Below, in pieces: positions 12,945 to 21,944 of a stretch of 32,837 nucleotides of DNA (the first letter of the stretch is position 1; the number at the start of each line of letters is the position of its first letter). Below the pieces are notes generated by a model. It had not been told where the DNA came from and searched no databases. It saw nothing but the letters and a program-made list of their open reading frames with translations. A program made the translations under genes and the position numbers. The stretch lies in NCBI GenBank assembly GCA_001953115.1, contig LSSL01000636.1:1-32837 (forward strand), in the 5' to 3' direction. The DNA comes from Smittium mucronatum. Lineage: Eukaryota; Kickxellomycota; Harpellomycetes; Harpellales; Legeriomycetaceae.

Positions 12945-12973
12945 AGCTTAGCCATTTCTTTTATGGCTAAGCT
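12945..12973. repeat. Perfect 11-bp hairpin
   Basis: AGCTTAGCCAT (12945-12955) is the exact reverse complement of ATGGCTAAGCT (12963-12973), with a 7-base loop TTCTTTT. The stem has five G/C pairs, unusual for this region, so it is less likely to be chance than the many A/T hairpins nearby. It is not adjacent to a recognisable gene. It might be a remnant of a miniature inverted-repeat element. Confidence 0.7.
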
Positions 12974-13238
12974 ATTTGTTTAAATAGTTTTATGAAATAT
13001 GAGAATCGATAAGTTTTATTATTTTAATATAGCTACATATTCTCGGCGAGTCGGATTCTTATCCTAAGACATTGTAGAGTTATTAGTGTTTTATAGGATG
13101 AAACCGAAAGCTTATAAATGTGTATATTACACACAGATATTATTCCAAAACCGTTTCTAGATAAAATTTCAAAGCTTTTATGATAAGTAAATTTATAAAA
13201 TATAGTACTAACATAATGAAAGCGAAAAGTTTTTATTT

Positions 13239-13815
13239 ATAACAGGATCTAGCGTTGTACTATTCTTGGTTGGGAATAGTGGAGACAGCACACAGCGATT
13301 CGGAGGACAGCGATTCCAGAGGAGGGCCATCTAGAAACAGGAGGGACCGATCGTTTAGCACAGTTGAGACATAGTCTAGTGCACAAGTCCAGCGTTCGAC
13401 AGTCAGACAGATCTCAGCGTCTAACAGCTATTTGTAGGAGAGTCATGTCGATCAAACCCACGTTTGGGTAGGAGCCAAATTTTATTAATCCTGTTAGAAG
13501 TAAGTACTGATTAGGAGTTCAGTAGCTTCAATGGACTATTGTTCATTGAAAAAGAGCTTAATTCATGACTGCACGTAACCTCAGTCATCCAGCCCACTTG
13601 AAGCAATGTCAGGGGGGGTCTTTCGGTTGATAGATTGAACCCTTTTCCCATAAGTACGCAGACGGTAGTCCGGCACATGAACTTATTGTAGTTAAGACAA
13701 TGGTCTTTTCTATACGACTTTTTCTTTTTTTCATATTTTTTTAGTATAGTTTTTAATGGTTTTATCTTACAATAAAATTCCGTGAAACAAAAAAAATAAA
13801 ATCATAACAAGATCT
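13239..13815 (+). mobile_element. Retroposon copy B with A tail and target-site duplication
   Basis: The body (13251-13803) is markedly richer in G+C than its flanks. It matches copy C (20892-21932, reverse complement) over nearly its whole length and copy A at its 3' end. The 3' end carries AATAAA (13771-13776) and an A-rich tail (about 13785-13803). Direct repeats ATAACAGGATCT (13239-13250) and ATAACAAGATCT (13804-13815), 11 of 12 identical, flank it. The first 120 bases hold the end of an open frame shared with copy C, and the rest looks like a 3' untranslated region. Tail, duplication and 5' truncation are typical of LINE-type insertion. The family itself is not recognised; it could also be a retroposed cellular transcript. 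Confidence 0.85.
13252..13374 (+). pseudogene. C-terminal tail of an unidentified retroposon ORF (copy B)
   Basis: Forty codons ending in TAG are open from the 5' boundary of the insertion. The peptide begins ALYYSWLGIVETAHSD, passes through an acidic Ser/Asp/Glu run (SDSEDSDSRGG), continues with a basic PSRNRRDRS and ends FSTVET. The same frame and the same stop occur in copy C (21730-21852), with several amino-acid changes but no frameshift. Agreement of frame and stop in two independently truncated copies suggests that this is the real C-terminus of the parent element's protein. There is no start codon, because the insertion is truncated. I do not recognise the family. Confidence 0.5.
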
Positions 13816-14370
13816 TCAAAAGAAATGATAAAAAAGATTGAATGCTGTTTTTATAATTTTGTTAATTTTTTTTTAAAAAATAGAGATGTGAAATGTGAAA
13901 TTTTCCAAATGGAAGGGGGTTTTAGCATTAATATATAGGTGGAGGGGCGGGAAAGGTTAGCATGTTTTTCTGAAAAAAATATGGGCTCAAAGATCAGTTT
14001 ACCTTTATAAAAACGTAAGTTATTTGGTAAGGACTTATAAATTATTTATGGTAAACCTGTGTAGTACAATGAATCATATTCTATAAGAGGATATCATTTA
14101 AATTCTTCTACTAATAAGATAGAGTTGTATGAATAGAAAATCCAAAAGTATTAAAATAAGGAAGGATATTACAGCCAAGAATAGTAAATACTAAGGGAGA
14201 AACACAGATCAGAAGCATTTCAGAAAAATATTGAAAGTAATATTAAATGATAGTTTAAAACATTAATAGAAAGTGCGATTAAGCTAAAAAAATTTCAAGC
14301 TAAACAAAATAAAAAAGTAGTAATTTATGAAATTCAAGAATAGAATGAGTCAATGTAAAAAGTACGACAT
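13816..14370. other. 3' flank of the CK2 alpha gene
   Basis: No gene is seen. A G-rich patch with GGTGGAGGGGCGGG lies at 13938-13951, with GGGGG slightly upstream at 13915-13919. On the minus strand, downstream of the CK2 stop codon, I find no canonical AATAAA or ATTAAA, so the cleavage site cannot be placed. Confidence 0.5.
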
Positions 14371-15632
14371 CTAGTGTGGGGTTTTGTTTACGGGGGCGAA
14401 GTAAGGGTGGCTCATAGCCTCTTTGGCAGTAAGGCGATCTTGGTGGTCGTAGCGAAGCAAGTGGTCCAGAAAATCTATAGCTTCAGGACTGATAAAGCGC
14501 TTATTCTCAGCTGTTATGAATTTATCCCATTGTTTGCGAGGATAAGTTCCCATTATAGAATCATAGTGCGAGTCCAGTTCGATATTGTATTTTTCAAGAT
14601 AGAGATTCAATGAATCAGTACCCAAAACCTTTGCTATTTTGACAAGCTGATCATAATTATCCGAGCCATGGAAAAAAGGCTCCTTTCTAAAGATCATGGA
14701 AGCAAACATGCAACCTAAACTCCACATATCTAATGAATAGTCGTATAATTGGTAATCAACGAGTAGCTCAGGGCCTTTAAAGTAGCGAGAGGCAACTCGA
14801 ACGTTATATTCCATACCGGGATGATAGAATTCAGCAAGACCCCAATCAATGAGACGGAGCTAAATGAGTATTAAAGCCAATTATATATTGCTATATGTAT
14901 AAGATAGAAAAGTACTTACGATCTTTTTGGAATGATCAATCATGACATTGTGAGGCTTAACATCGCGATGCATAATCCCTTTAGAATGTGCGTAATCCAG
15001 GGCCTGTGTAAAATAAAACCTAATTTAGAATGTTCAGATGAAATAAATATAAAAATCTACCTTCAATAATTCGAAAATGTAAAAGCGGACATCGAGATCA
15101 GTAAGGGTGGGATAAAGGGTCTTAAAGTCGTGATTATTTACATACTCAAAAATGAGTGCAGGCGTTTTTGACTATTTAAGCAAGAGATAAATGAAATTTA
15201 TAATCACCATTGCATTTTTTGGTAGTAAAAAATACCTGCGAATCCCTGACAATGTCTATAAGAGAAATTACTCCCGTGCCACCTCTCAAATTTTGAAGGA
15301 TAGTGATCTCTCTTTTGATCTTCTTCTTTTTGACTGGCTTGAGAACCTTTATAATGATTTTTTTATTAACTGATAAATCAAACCCCTCGAAAACTTCTGA
15401 ATATTTTCCTCGACCAACTTTACGGATTATTTCATAATTATCCTGCTCTCTATTATTTGATTACAAAACAATTTAAAGACAAAAAAAATGAAGATGTAAA
15501 AAAAAGGAATTACCCCCATTTGATTGTAAGATTATCATAGTCCCAATACTCCCTGGGCATGATTAAATTCACATCTCTGTACACCCTCGAGGAAAATTTT
15601 GGTGAGGTTCTAGGATTCTGATGCTCGCTCAT
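14371..15632 (-). CDS. CKA1: Protein kinase CK2 catalytic subunit alpha
   Basis: Exons run 15632-15514, 15449-15236, 15171-15061, 15003-14920 and 14859-14371. They join without frame loss to 1017 nt, or 338 residues plus TAG, the usual length for CK2 alpha. Visible landmarks are the glycine loop GRGKYSEVF (52-60), the ATP-binding Lys 74 in IIIKVLK, the basic cluster KKKKIKREI (80-88), the catalytic loop HRDVKPHN with Asp 162, DWG with Asp 181 in place of the usual DFG, and the CK2 signature [17 protein letters not shown]. The enzyme is a constitutively active Ser/Thr kinase of nucleus and cytoplasm that phosphorylates acidic sites and pairs with the CK2 beta regulatory subunit. MPREYWDYD near the N-terminus and HPGMEYN (189-195) resemble fungal rather than animal enzymes. 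The start was chosen because it gives a typical 15-residue lead before RVYRDVN. Nothing appears broken. Confidence 0.97.
14860..14919 (-). other. CK2 alpha intron 4 (60 bp)
   Basis: Begins with the consensus GTAAGT and ends TTAG, between codons 176 and 177 (HSKKI and LRLIDWG). Confidence 0.93.
15004..15060 (-). other. CK2 alpha intron 3 (57 bp)
   Basis: Begins GTAGAT and ends ACAG, between codons 148 and 149 (ELLK and ALDY). It is the shortest of the four introns. Confidence 0.93.
15172..15235 (-). other. CK2 alpha intron 2 (64 bp)
   Basis: Begins GTATTT and ends ATAG, between codons 111 and 112. Removal joins IVRDSQ to SKTPALIFE, a continuous match to the family. Confidence 0.93.
15450..15513 (-). 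other. CK2 alpha intron 1 (64 bp)
   Basis: Begins GTAATT and ends ATAG. It splits the Gly 40 codon after its second base. Removing it joins KWG to EQDNYEI exactly as family members read. Confidence 0.93.
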
Positions 15633-15709
15633 CTTGATGTGAATAAAACGAGATGTGGATGAGACTTAGTGGGTAAAATGATGCAACTGGAAGGTTCCTG
15701 AGTTTCCGA
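15633..15709. promoter_or_regulatory. Short divergent intergenic region upstream of CK2 alpha
   Basis: Only 77 bp separate the CK2 alpha start codon (minus) from the ATG of the open frame on the plus strand at 15710. If that frame is not a gene, the CK2 promoter and 5' leader extend into it. I see no clear TATA element or other named motif. The label rests on position alone. Confidence 0.3.
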
Positions 15710-16099
15710 ATGGATAAAGAAATCACACAGGGGTTAGAGACCAGAAACTTACAGGGGTTGAGAGTAATTCAAAGTAGAGGATGGACCAACAAAGCTGATG
15801 AAAGAAAAGATTTGCTTTTAAAATTATCAAATGTTTTATACAATATTAGGTCGGCTCGATCGAGAAAAAAATATAATAAAGCAAAAAAAAGAGGTGACAG
15901 GAAAGGAATAATAAAACCTTACTCAATTAAAGATGTATGCACTTATATAGTTGAGATCTTTTAAAAGAGGGTGAACCAGGTAGAAGGGAGCGAAAAATTA
16001 AAAAAATTGCTTAATTTGGCTAATACTATCGGGGTTATTAGAGAATGGGGAATATTGCTCAGAACTCAAGTATGGAGCCTAATTACCATTGAATATTGA
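15710..16099 (+). pseudogene. Unidentified open frame with one internal stop
   Basis: An 84-codon frame starting at ATG 15710 ends in TAA at 15962-15964. The same frame then stays open for another 44 codons to TGA at 16097-16099. G+C is higher here than in the true non-coding DNA. The product would be lysine/arginine-rich, with SRKKYNKAKKRGDRKGI near residues 50-66, which could suit a nucleic-acid-binding or transposon-derived protein, but I recognise no family. It may be a decayed gene or transposon fragment, or an exon of something larger; the internal TAA argues against an intact gene. It is divergent to CK2 alpha with 77 bp between the start codons. Confidence 0.3.
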
Positions 16100-17093
16100 T
16101 TGACATTAGGTTTATAAGTGGCGAATGTATTATGCATAAAAAAATTTAAAAAAATAATCGTATATTGAAGCGAGCTCGTATAGTGGTGGGATAGGGATTA
16201 AATTCTTTTTTTTATATGGATGGATTAATTTGTGGGCGATTATACACGTTTGCCAATTATCCTCTATAAAAATATCTAATTGAAAATATTTTTCTAGATC
16301 AAACACAATAATTACCCAATTAAAAACGAGTTTTTTGCAGACAATATTATTAGCCCACAAACAGTAAAACTGAATAACACTGATTAGCAAAAAGACAAAG
16401 CAATTGGGTATAGTAAATGCTGCTCAAAGGAAGCTGTTCAATTTATTTTTGAATAAGCGTTTTTAAGAGGATAAAAATTGCATTCATACTTTGTCTAATA
16501 TGTGTATCCAATGCAGCTTTGCTATCCTCCATTGGTGGGGTTTTGACCAACATCAAACATCAATAGCCTTGACAATTGAGGCTGGTCATAGACCTCATCT
16601 CGAGGGTTAGATAATGGTGTTGATAGAGGAAATTACTTATTTTTCACATAAATGTGCTGCTAGAATAGTTGCCATTGGAAGTAAATATGTTGACGAACTT
16701 ATTTTGGGAACATATTATAACATATAATGTGTTGGGTTCCGCATAACTATTTGCATTTATTAAATAGAGTGCATACTTTTTAGGGTACTGTTATTTGCAC
16801 CTTCCCTTTTTACTATTTCACAACCTAAACAAATGACAAGCTTCTTATTGGACTTATGATCTATAAATAAAATTTTCCGAAAGAGATTTTATTTGGCGAA
16901 TATATTTATCGAATGGCAATATTATATATTTTGAAAAAAATAAACAATAGTAAAAATAACTGTAAAATGTTGAATATACTATATAGAAAATAAACTGCAT
17001 AAAGAATATATGATTTTCACATTATTCAACACTTTTTTAAAAAGTTCAAATACGTTTTCTATGTACCAGACTCATTTTTTTGCAGTTTATAGT
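16100..17093. other. Moderately A+T-rich region with broken, unidentified open frames
   Basis: G+C is visibly higher than in the deserts on either side. On the plus strand, one frame is open from about 16467 to 16612 and again, after a TAG, to 16732. It includes IQCSFAILHWWGFDQHQTSI and a later CAARIVAIGSKYVDELILG. A minus-strand frame at 16130-16390 is also open. None matches a family I know. The region probably holds decayed transposon sequence, lying directly upstream of the MULE relic. Confidence 0.35.
16741..16802. repeat. Short repeated/inverted motif, possible transposon terminus
   Basis: ACTATTTGCA (about 16746-16755) recurs as GTTATTTGCA (about 16790-16799). Between them is GTGCATACTTTTTAGGGTAC (16770-16789), whose GTGCA start is the reverse complement of the TGCAC that closes the second repeat. 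The layout resembles the ends of Tc1/mariner-type elements, but no partner end was found, so this is tentative. Confidence 0.25.
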
Positions 17094-18682
17094 ATGGATT
17101 CTTCAGTAAATGTCCAAACCGAATCTAAAAATGATAAAATCACGGAAATGTGGTATTTTTTTTTTGGTAAAGGTTTCTCAATTATGTAAAAAAAAAATTC
17201 GAATAAAAAAAGGCATATCTGATGTGCTATACGAGATGTTTTATGACTGAAAATATTACATCTAATAAGAGAAAGGATTTAGAAATACAGAGATAGATTT
17301 ACAGGTTGATCATTTAGCTTAAATAATATTCTTCTAAACAAGAAAAAATGAGTAGTTTAAGTCGGAAATATGGATCATAATCATAAAATCGATCTGAAAT
17401 TTTTTCTCAATCAAAAAAGAAAAATTGAAGATACTGAAAAAGATATTTTATACAATTTGGAAAGTTTTAGAGCTCCACTACGAAAAACCATATCTCTAAT
17501 AAATAAGAATTGTCTAAATAGTATTGTTATTCCCATATCTATATACAACTGTTTGCGTAAAAACCGAATCTATAGACTTGGTGTTAAACCTCAATTTCCG
17601 CTTTTATTGAAATATTAAAAGTGAAAAATGCTCTGTGAAAGCGCAATATCAATGGATATGGTAGAATAAATAAATAAATAATTCTCTCACGATATATCAA
17701 TTTATCTAACCAAAAAACACCCCCGCTTTTTACCTATGGATTCTACATACAAAACCAACAGCTTCAATATGTCCCTGCTGCTTTATGAATATATTTCCAA
17801 TACTGGAAGCACATTTTATCCCAGTTTTACCTTTCTAAAAAATGAGTTAATACAGAATTTTATTTGGGCGTTAGAAAATGTCATGGAAATTTACTCCGGG
17901 ATATGTACACCTAAATCAATAGTTACAGATAGGAATTTATATTTGATGACTGCATCCAGGTATAAAATTCTCGGATCAAAAAATTAAATATATTTGTGGC
18001 ATATTATCAAAAATACAAAAAAAATAATGGTAAATTCGAAAATACCTGAAGATATTCAAAGTTATGTTTAAAAATATTGAACACATTATATCCGTAACCG
18101 ATATTTTAGAATTTTTCAAAAGTATTGACAAGTTTTGTAAAAAGTATGAGAAAATTTCCTTATTTTTGGAACATTTAAAAAACGCTATGTTAATCCACAA
18201 AGAAAGCACTTTTGCAGCTTGGGAATATACTCACATGCATTTTGGTACCGAAACTACTTGTAGATTTGAAGATCCACATTAAGTATTAAAAAGATATATC
18301 AAAGTTTTTATAGGGGGTTCATTGAAATTGTACTGAATTATAGAGTTGACTGTTAATAATCAATATAATAGCATAAAAAGCACCGTAAATATGGGCACTA
18401 AAAGAGCAACACAATTTTTAAACATACATATATAAATATATAATCAATTTGATTCCTGTCGATTCTTTAGAACAAATTGAAGCTCAATGTCAAATAACCA
18501 TTCACTCTAAAGATAAAAAATCACTTTCCTTACGTAAAAATTCGATTATTACAGCTATGGGGGTTCAATTTTATCACCAAATATATTGTTTTTCATCTCA
18601 ACCAGGGTATATAAGCATAGATAAATTCCATAGAAAGCGTGCCCTTCACAGCAAAGATTCGATTACAGAGCTTACAAATTAA
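17094..18682 (+). pseudogene. Decayed MULE (Mutator-like, FAR1-related) transposase
   Basis: Motifs occur in family order. GKGFSIM and CAIRDVL, with MDHNHKIDLKF at 17370, form the remnant FAR1-like zinc-binding N-terminus. MDSTYKTN (17736) carries the first catalytic Asp. FIWALENV is followed by IVTDRNLYLM with the second Asp, then IYLWHIIKN (about 17988-18014). FAAWEYTHMHFGTETTCRFE (ending near 18273) carries the Glu region. A tail resembles the family's C-terminal zinc knuckle, NSIITAMGVQFYHQI. From 17094 to 18071 everything is in one frame, yet that stretch holds at least seven stops before 17370 and others at 17616-17618 and 17985-17987. Two frame changes follow, to 18064-18282 and then 18449-18682. 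The gene cannot make a transposase. Such elements move by cut-and-paste; terminal inverted repeats were not found. Confidence 0.85.
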
Positions 18683-20427
18683 AGTGGCATTAAATTAGCC
18701 GACTTTATGAAAGCGAAATTACATATATACTTAAAATATTTTTAACCTATCCAAATTTCGAAAAAAAGAGAGCGATATTAGAGATCCCAGGATTTCTTAT
18801 CAAAAACCCGATAATCCATAGAAACCCCGAAGTAAAAAGAAGTTAGAGGTAGGTTGAGATCGCGGAATAATCTACTCGTATCTTCAAAAAAATAAATATT
18901 GCTACACCATTCGAGTGTTCTTGAGCCCAGAAAGCTATTATAAGACGTCTAAATCATTAGAAACGGTATTAAAAATGCGAGAGTGAATAGAATTTTTAAT
19001 TTTAAAAATTAGCATATTGTTTATTTTACTCAAAATATTAACAATCAATTTCTTATGATCTTTATTTTGAAAAATAATCAAAATATATTAGTTAGAAATA
19101 TGAAATTTACTCTTGTTGTGAATTCTTCATATCTTTGAAATATTTCTGATGGATCTGTTTTCTAAATGGTTTGAAGAGAAAATATAATGGCGATAAATAA
19201 ACAAAAAATTAGAGACTCAATGACTTTTTTTAACTTGAAATCTGTTGTATTCTTTGTTTAAAACAAATTTTATTTACCCAAAGATAAACTGAAAGGATAA
19301 TGGAAAACATCTTCGTTTATAAAAAACCGCCTTTTATTAATTTTTAGTGTTGATGTCCCATTATGTTGTTTGCTTAGACCTAGTCTAAAATGTTAGCTTA
19401 CAAATTAATTTCAGTAAAATTTACCAAAACATAAAAAAATTAGAAAAAAGGTACCATAATAAATGTTAAATCTATTAAATATGACGATAAAGACATTTAA
19501 CACCCTTTTAATAAATATTTTAACTCTAATATATAATTTTTATTTTATTTTGAATCTAAGATCCTATACAAATATAATTTAATCACAGTTTCGAATTCCT
19601 TTGAATCGATTTTTATAGTTTTCGAATTTTTTGTTCATTTTTATTCAGATTTAAAAAAATAATTATAGTTTTCGAAATTTCAATTAGAGTCCAGTACTCC
19701 TCAATTTTTGCACCTTTCAGTCGGTTTTCTATGTTTAAGGGCGGAAAATAATCCGATAGCCAGAAAGATGGTAAATAATTCACATACAATAGCCAGTTTA
19801 TAAACTTTACATAATAAATATCTCTTTGGGATAAGTTTAATTATAAAATAAATTTTGAATAATAATCTGATCATTTTAGTGGGTATTCAATAGTAAAAAA
19901 TGGTGATTAAATAAAAAAAAACTATGTTTTAAACCACTTTTAAGATCTTGAAGAATAAGTAGTTTCAATTGGGGGTTTATTATCATTTTTTATTACCAAT
20001 AAAAGTCTCGAATCCATTTTCATTTTACCCTTAACAAATTTAAGAGAAATTTTAACTTATGGTAATCCATTTTTTGCGATTTTCAGTTTAAAAAGAATAG
20101 TATTTTTTCTTGGGAAATCATTTGCGGATTGAAAGAAGATATTTTTCTTTTGCCTATACTTTTAGCCCCTAGTATACTGATAAAAATTTAAATGAACCCA
20201 GAAAATTATCTATTCTTTTTAAGCATTATATATCTCTATTTGGTATATTTAGCTTAAATTAAATGCTGATTTATTTGAAATTAATAGTTCTATAAATGGC
20301 TTAATAGTTAGGGACTGCTACTATATGCATGTAAGTATATTCTGTTAAAGATAATGTTTTAAGATTAGTTTAAAATTAAGTTGAATAATTCAGTTTATTG
20401 ATTTCTCATAAAATACTAAATTTTACC
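18683..20427. other. A+T-rich stretch after the MULE relic
   Basis: Up to about 18970 G+C is raised, and the sequence may be the decayed C-terminal or 3' end of the MULE. One frame reads KPDNP-stop-KPRSKKK, loosely like the basic tails of these transposases. After that I see nothing but A+T-rich DNA. Confidence 0.4.
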
Positions 20428-20559
20428 GATTATGGTCGGATAAAATCTGTACCTACTGTAAAAGATAGACATGCAAATAGGCTGGGTAATGCAAAAGTAA
20501 ATGAAAGAATTCGGAACATTCGGTTAAAAAATCGAATAAAATCTGCTTTATGCGGTTAA
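20428..20559 (+). pseudogene. Possible hAT transposase C-terminal fragment
   Basis: A 43-codon open frame ends in TAA and reads VPTVKDRHANRLGNAKVNER, then IRNIRLKNRIKSALCG. The pattern of a basic start, RxNRL, a short gap, a Val/Ile-rich helix and Asn-Arg resembles the end of the hAT dimerisation region, where RNRL and a following (L/I)xxIxxN are conserved. No upstream hAT motif such as SSxxxER was seen in the preceding 400 bases, and there is no start codon. It may be a broken remnant or a chance resemblance. Confidence 0.3.
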
Positions 20560-21151
20560 AGAGTTGGAAAAAATTTTGCTTCGGGAATTTTATTTGTCAC
20601 TCTGGTTGAAGAGAATCAATAAGCTTAACAATTTTAAAACTTTCATAACAAAAGGAACGAAGTGTAGAGCCATCCTAGGTTAACTCGATTGAAAATAATA
20701 TCAGGCTTAAAAATTAAGTAAATAAACTTCTCCCGTATTCAGCTATAGGAAACTTATTCATATTTATCAATGAAAGTCATTTAAAAATATCTTGGATAAG
20801 ATATAGGAGTAAATGAAAAAGGGTAGAGGGCTGTGGATAAGCAAGCAATACTTAAAGGATCAAATCTCCATATAATAGTTGGATCTTCGGCTTTTTTTTT
20901 TTTTTTTTTTGTATCATGGAATTTTATTGTAAGATAACGCCATTAAAAACTATACTAAAAAAATATGAAAAAAAGAAAAAGACGTATAGAAAAGAATATT
21001 ATCCTAACTACAATAAGCTCCTCTGCCGGAATACCGGCTGCGTAACTACGGGAAAAGGGTTCAATCTACCAATCGAAAGAGCCCCCCTGACATTGCCTCA
21101 AGTAGGTGTATGACTAAGGTTACGTGCAGTCATGAATTAAGCTCTTTGTCA

Positions 21152-21706
21152 NNNNNNNNNNNNNNNNNNNNNNNNNNNNNNNNNNNNNNNNNNNNNNNNN
21201 NNNNNNNNNNNNNNNNNNNNNNNNNNNNNNNNNNNNNNNNNNNNNNNNNNNNNNNNNNNNNNNNNNNNNNNNNNNNNNNNNNNNNNNNNNNNNNNNNNNN
21301 NNNNNNNNNNNNNNNNNNNNNNNNNNNNNNNNNNNNNNNNNNNNNNNNNNNNNNNNNNNNNNNNNNNNNNNNNNNNNNNNNNNNNNNNNNNNNNNNNNNN
21401 NNNNNNNNNNNNNNNNNNNNNNNNNNNNNNNNNNNNNNNNNNNNNNNNNNNNNNNNNNNNNNNNNNNNNNNNNNNNNNNNNNNNNNNNNNNNNNNNNNNN
21501 NNNNNNNNNNNNNNNNNNNNNNNNNNNNNNNNNNNNNNNNNNNNNNNNNNNNNNNNNNNNNNNNNNNNNNNNNNNNNNNNNNNNNNNNNNNNNNNNNNNN
21601 NNNNNNNNNNNNNNNNNNNNNNNNNNNNNNNNNNNNNNNNNNNNNNNNNNNNNNNNNNNNNNNNNNNNNNNNNNNNNNNNNNNNNNNNNNNNNNNNNNNN
21701 NNNNNN
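21152..21706. other. Assembly gap (555 N)
   Basis: Unknown bases inside retroposon copy C. The bases on either side correspond to positions 13548 and 13397 of copy B, which are only about 150 bp apart. Either the gap is over-sized or copy C holds about 400 extra bases. Any frame spanning the N run is meaningless. Confidence 0.99.
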
Positions 21707-21729
21707 GAACGCTGGACTTGTGCACTAGA

Positions 21730-21912
21730 CTATGTTTCAACTGTGCTAAACGACCGGTTCCTCCTGTTTCTAGATGGTCCTCCTCTGGAATCGCTGTACT
21801 CCGAATAGCTGTGCGCTGTCTCCACTATTCCCAACCAAAAATAGTACAACGCTGTGTGAAATTTTGGTCTAGTGTACTCCGAAAAGTACACTATTAAGCC
21901 CCTAAACCACGG
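21730..21912 (-). pseudogene. C-terminal tail of the retroposon ORF (copy C)
   Basis: Sixty codons are open to the TAG at 21730-21732. The last 40 correspond to the frame in copy B (ALYY...STVET) with the same stop; B's acidic SDSEDSDS reads SYSEYSDS here. The extra 5' part reads PWFRGLIVYFSEYTRPKFHT and lies in element DNA that copy B lacks. No ATG opens the frame, and just upstream the frame meets TGA. Copies B and C differ mostly by amino-acid-changing substitutions, so both are probably dead copies. The family is unidentified. Confidence 0.45.
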
Positions 21913-21944
21913 CAAGGTATTTCACTCTTAGGGGATCTTCCGCT

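Larger units (their letters stand above)
9751..13238. other. A+T-rich stretch without a supported gene
   Basis: Holds a poly-C tract at 11192-11202, a short TTA/ATT repeat near 11722-11745, and the hairpin at 12945-12973. G+C rises slightly from about 12480 towards the retroposon at 13251, but no frame of useful length is open and no protein motif is visible. Confidence 0.6.
20881..21944 (-). mobile_element. Retroposon copy C, containing an assembly gap
   Basis: Read on the minus strand, the element runs from about 21932 to an A tail seen as 19 T at 20892-20910, with AATAAA as TTTATT at 20923-20928. It matches copy B closely on both sides of the gap, and it extends about 80 bases further 5' than B does. 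Flanks GGATCTTCGGCT (20881-20892) and GGATCTTCCGCT (21933-21944) agree at 11 of 12 positions and are the likely target-site duplication. The A tail is the longest of the three copies, which suggests the youngest insertion. The 5' end extends past where B is cut, as expected for variable 5' truncation of one LINE-like family. Confidence 0.82.

Noticed and set aside
14374..14613. Plus-strand open frame opposite CK2 alpha exon 5
   Set aside because: It is the antisense shadow of a well-supported exon.
17094..18071. Idea that TGA or TAA might be read as sense codons, since the MULE frame continues through stops (a TGA sits where Trp is expected)
   Set aside because: All three stop codons occur in the relic, the region also has frameshifts, and CK2 alpha is complete under the standard code with a TAG stop.
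21110..21808. Long open frames on both strands across the gap
   Set aside because: They are open only because the 555 N contain no stop codons. The sequenced ends belong to the retroposon.
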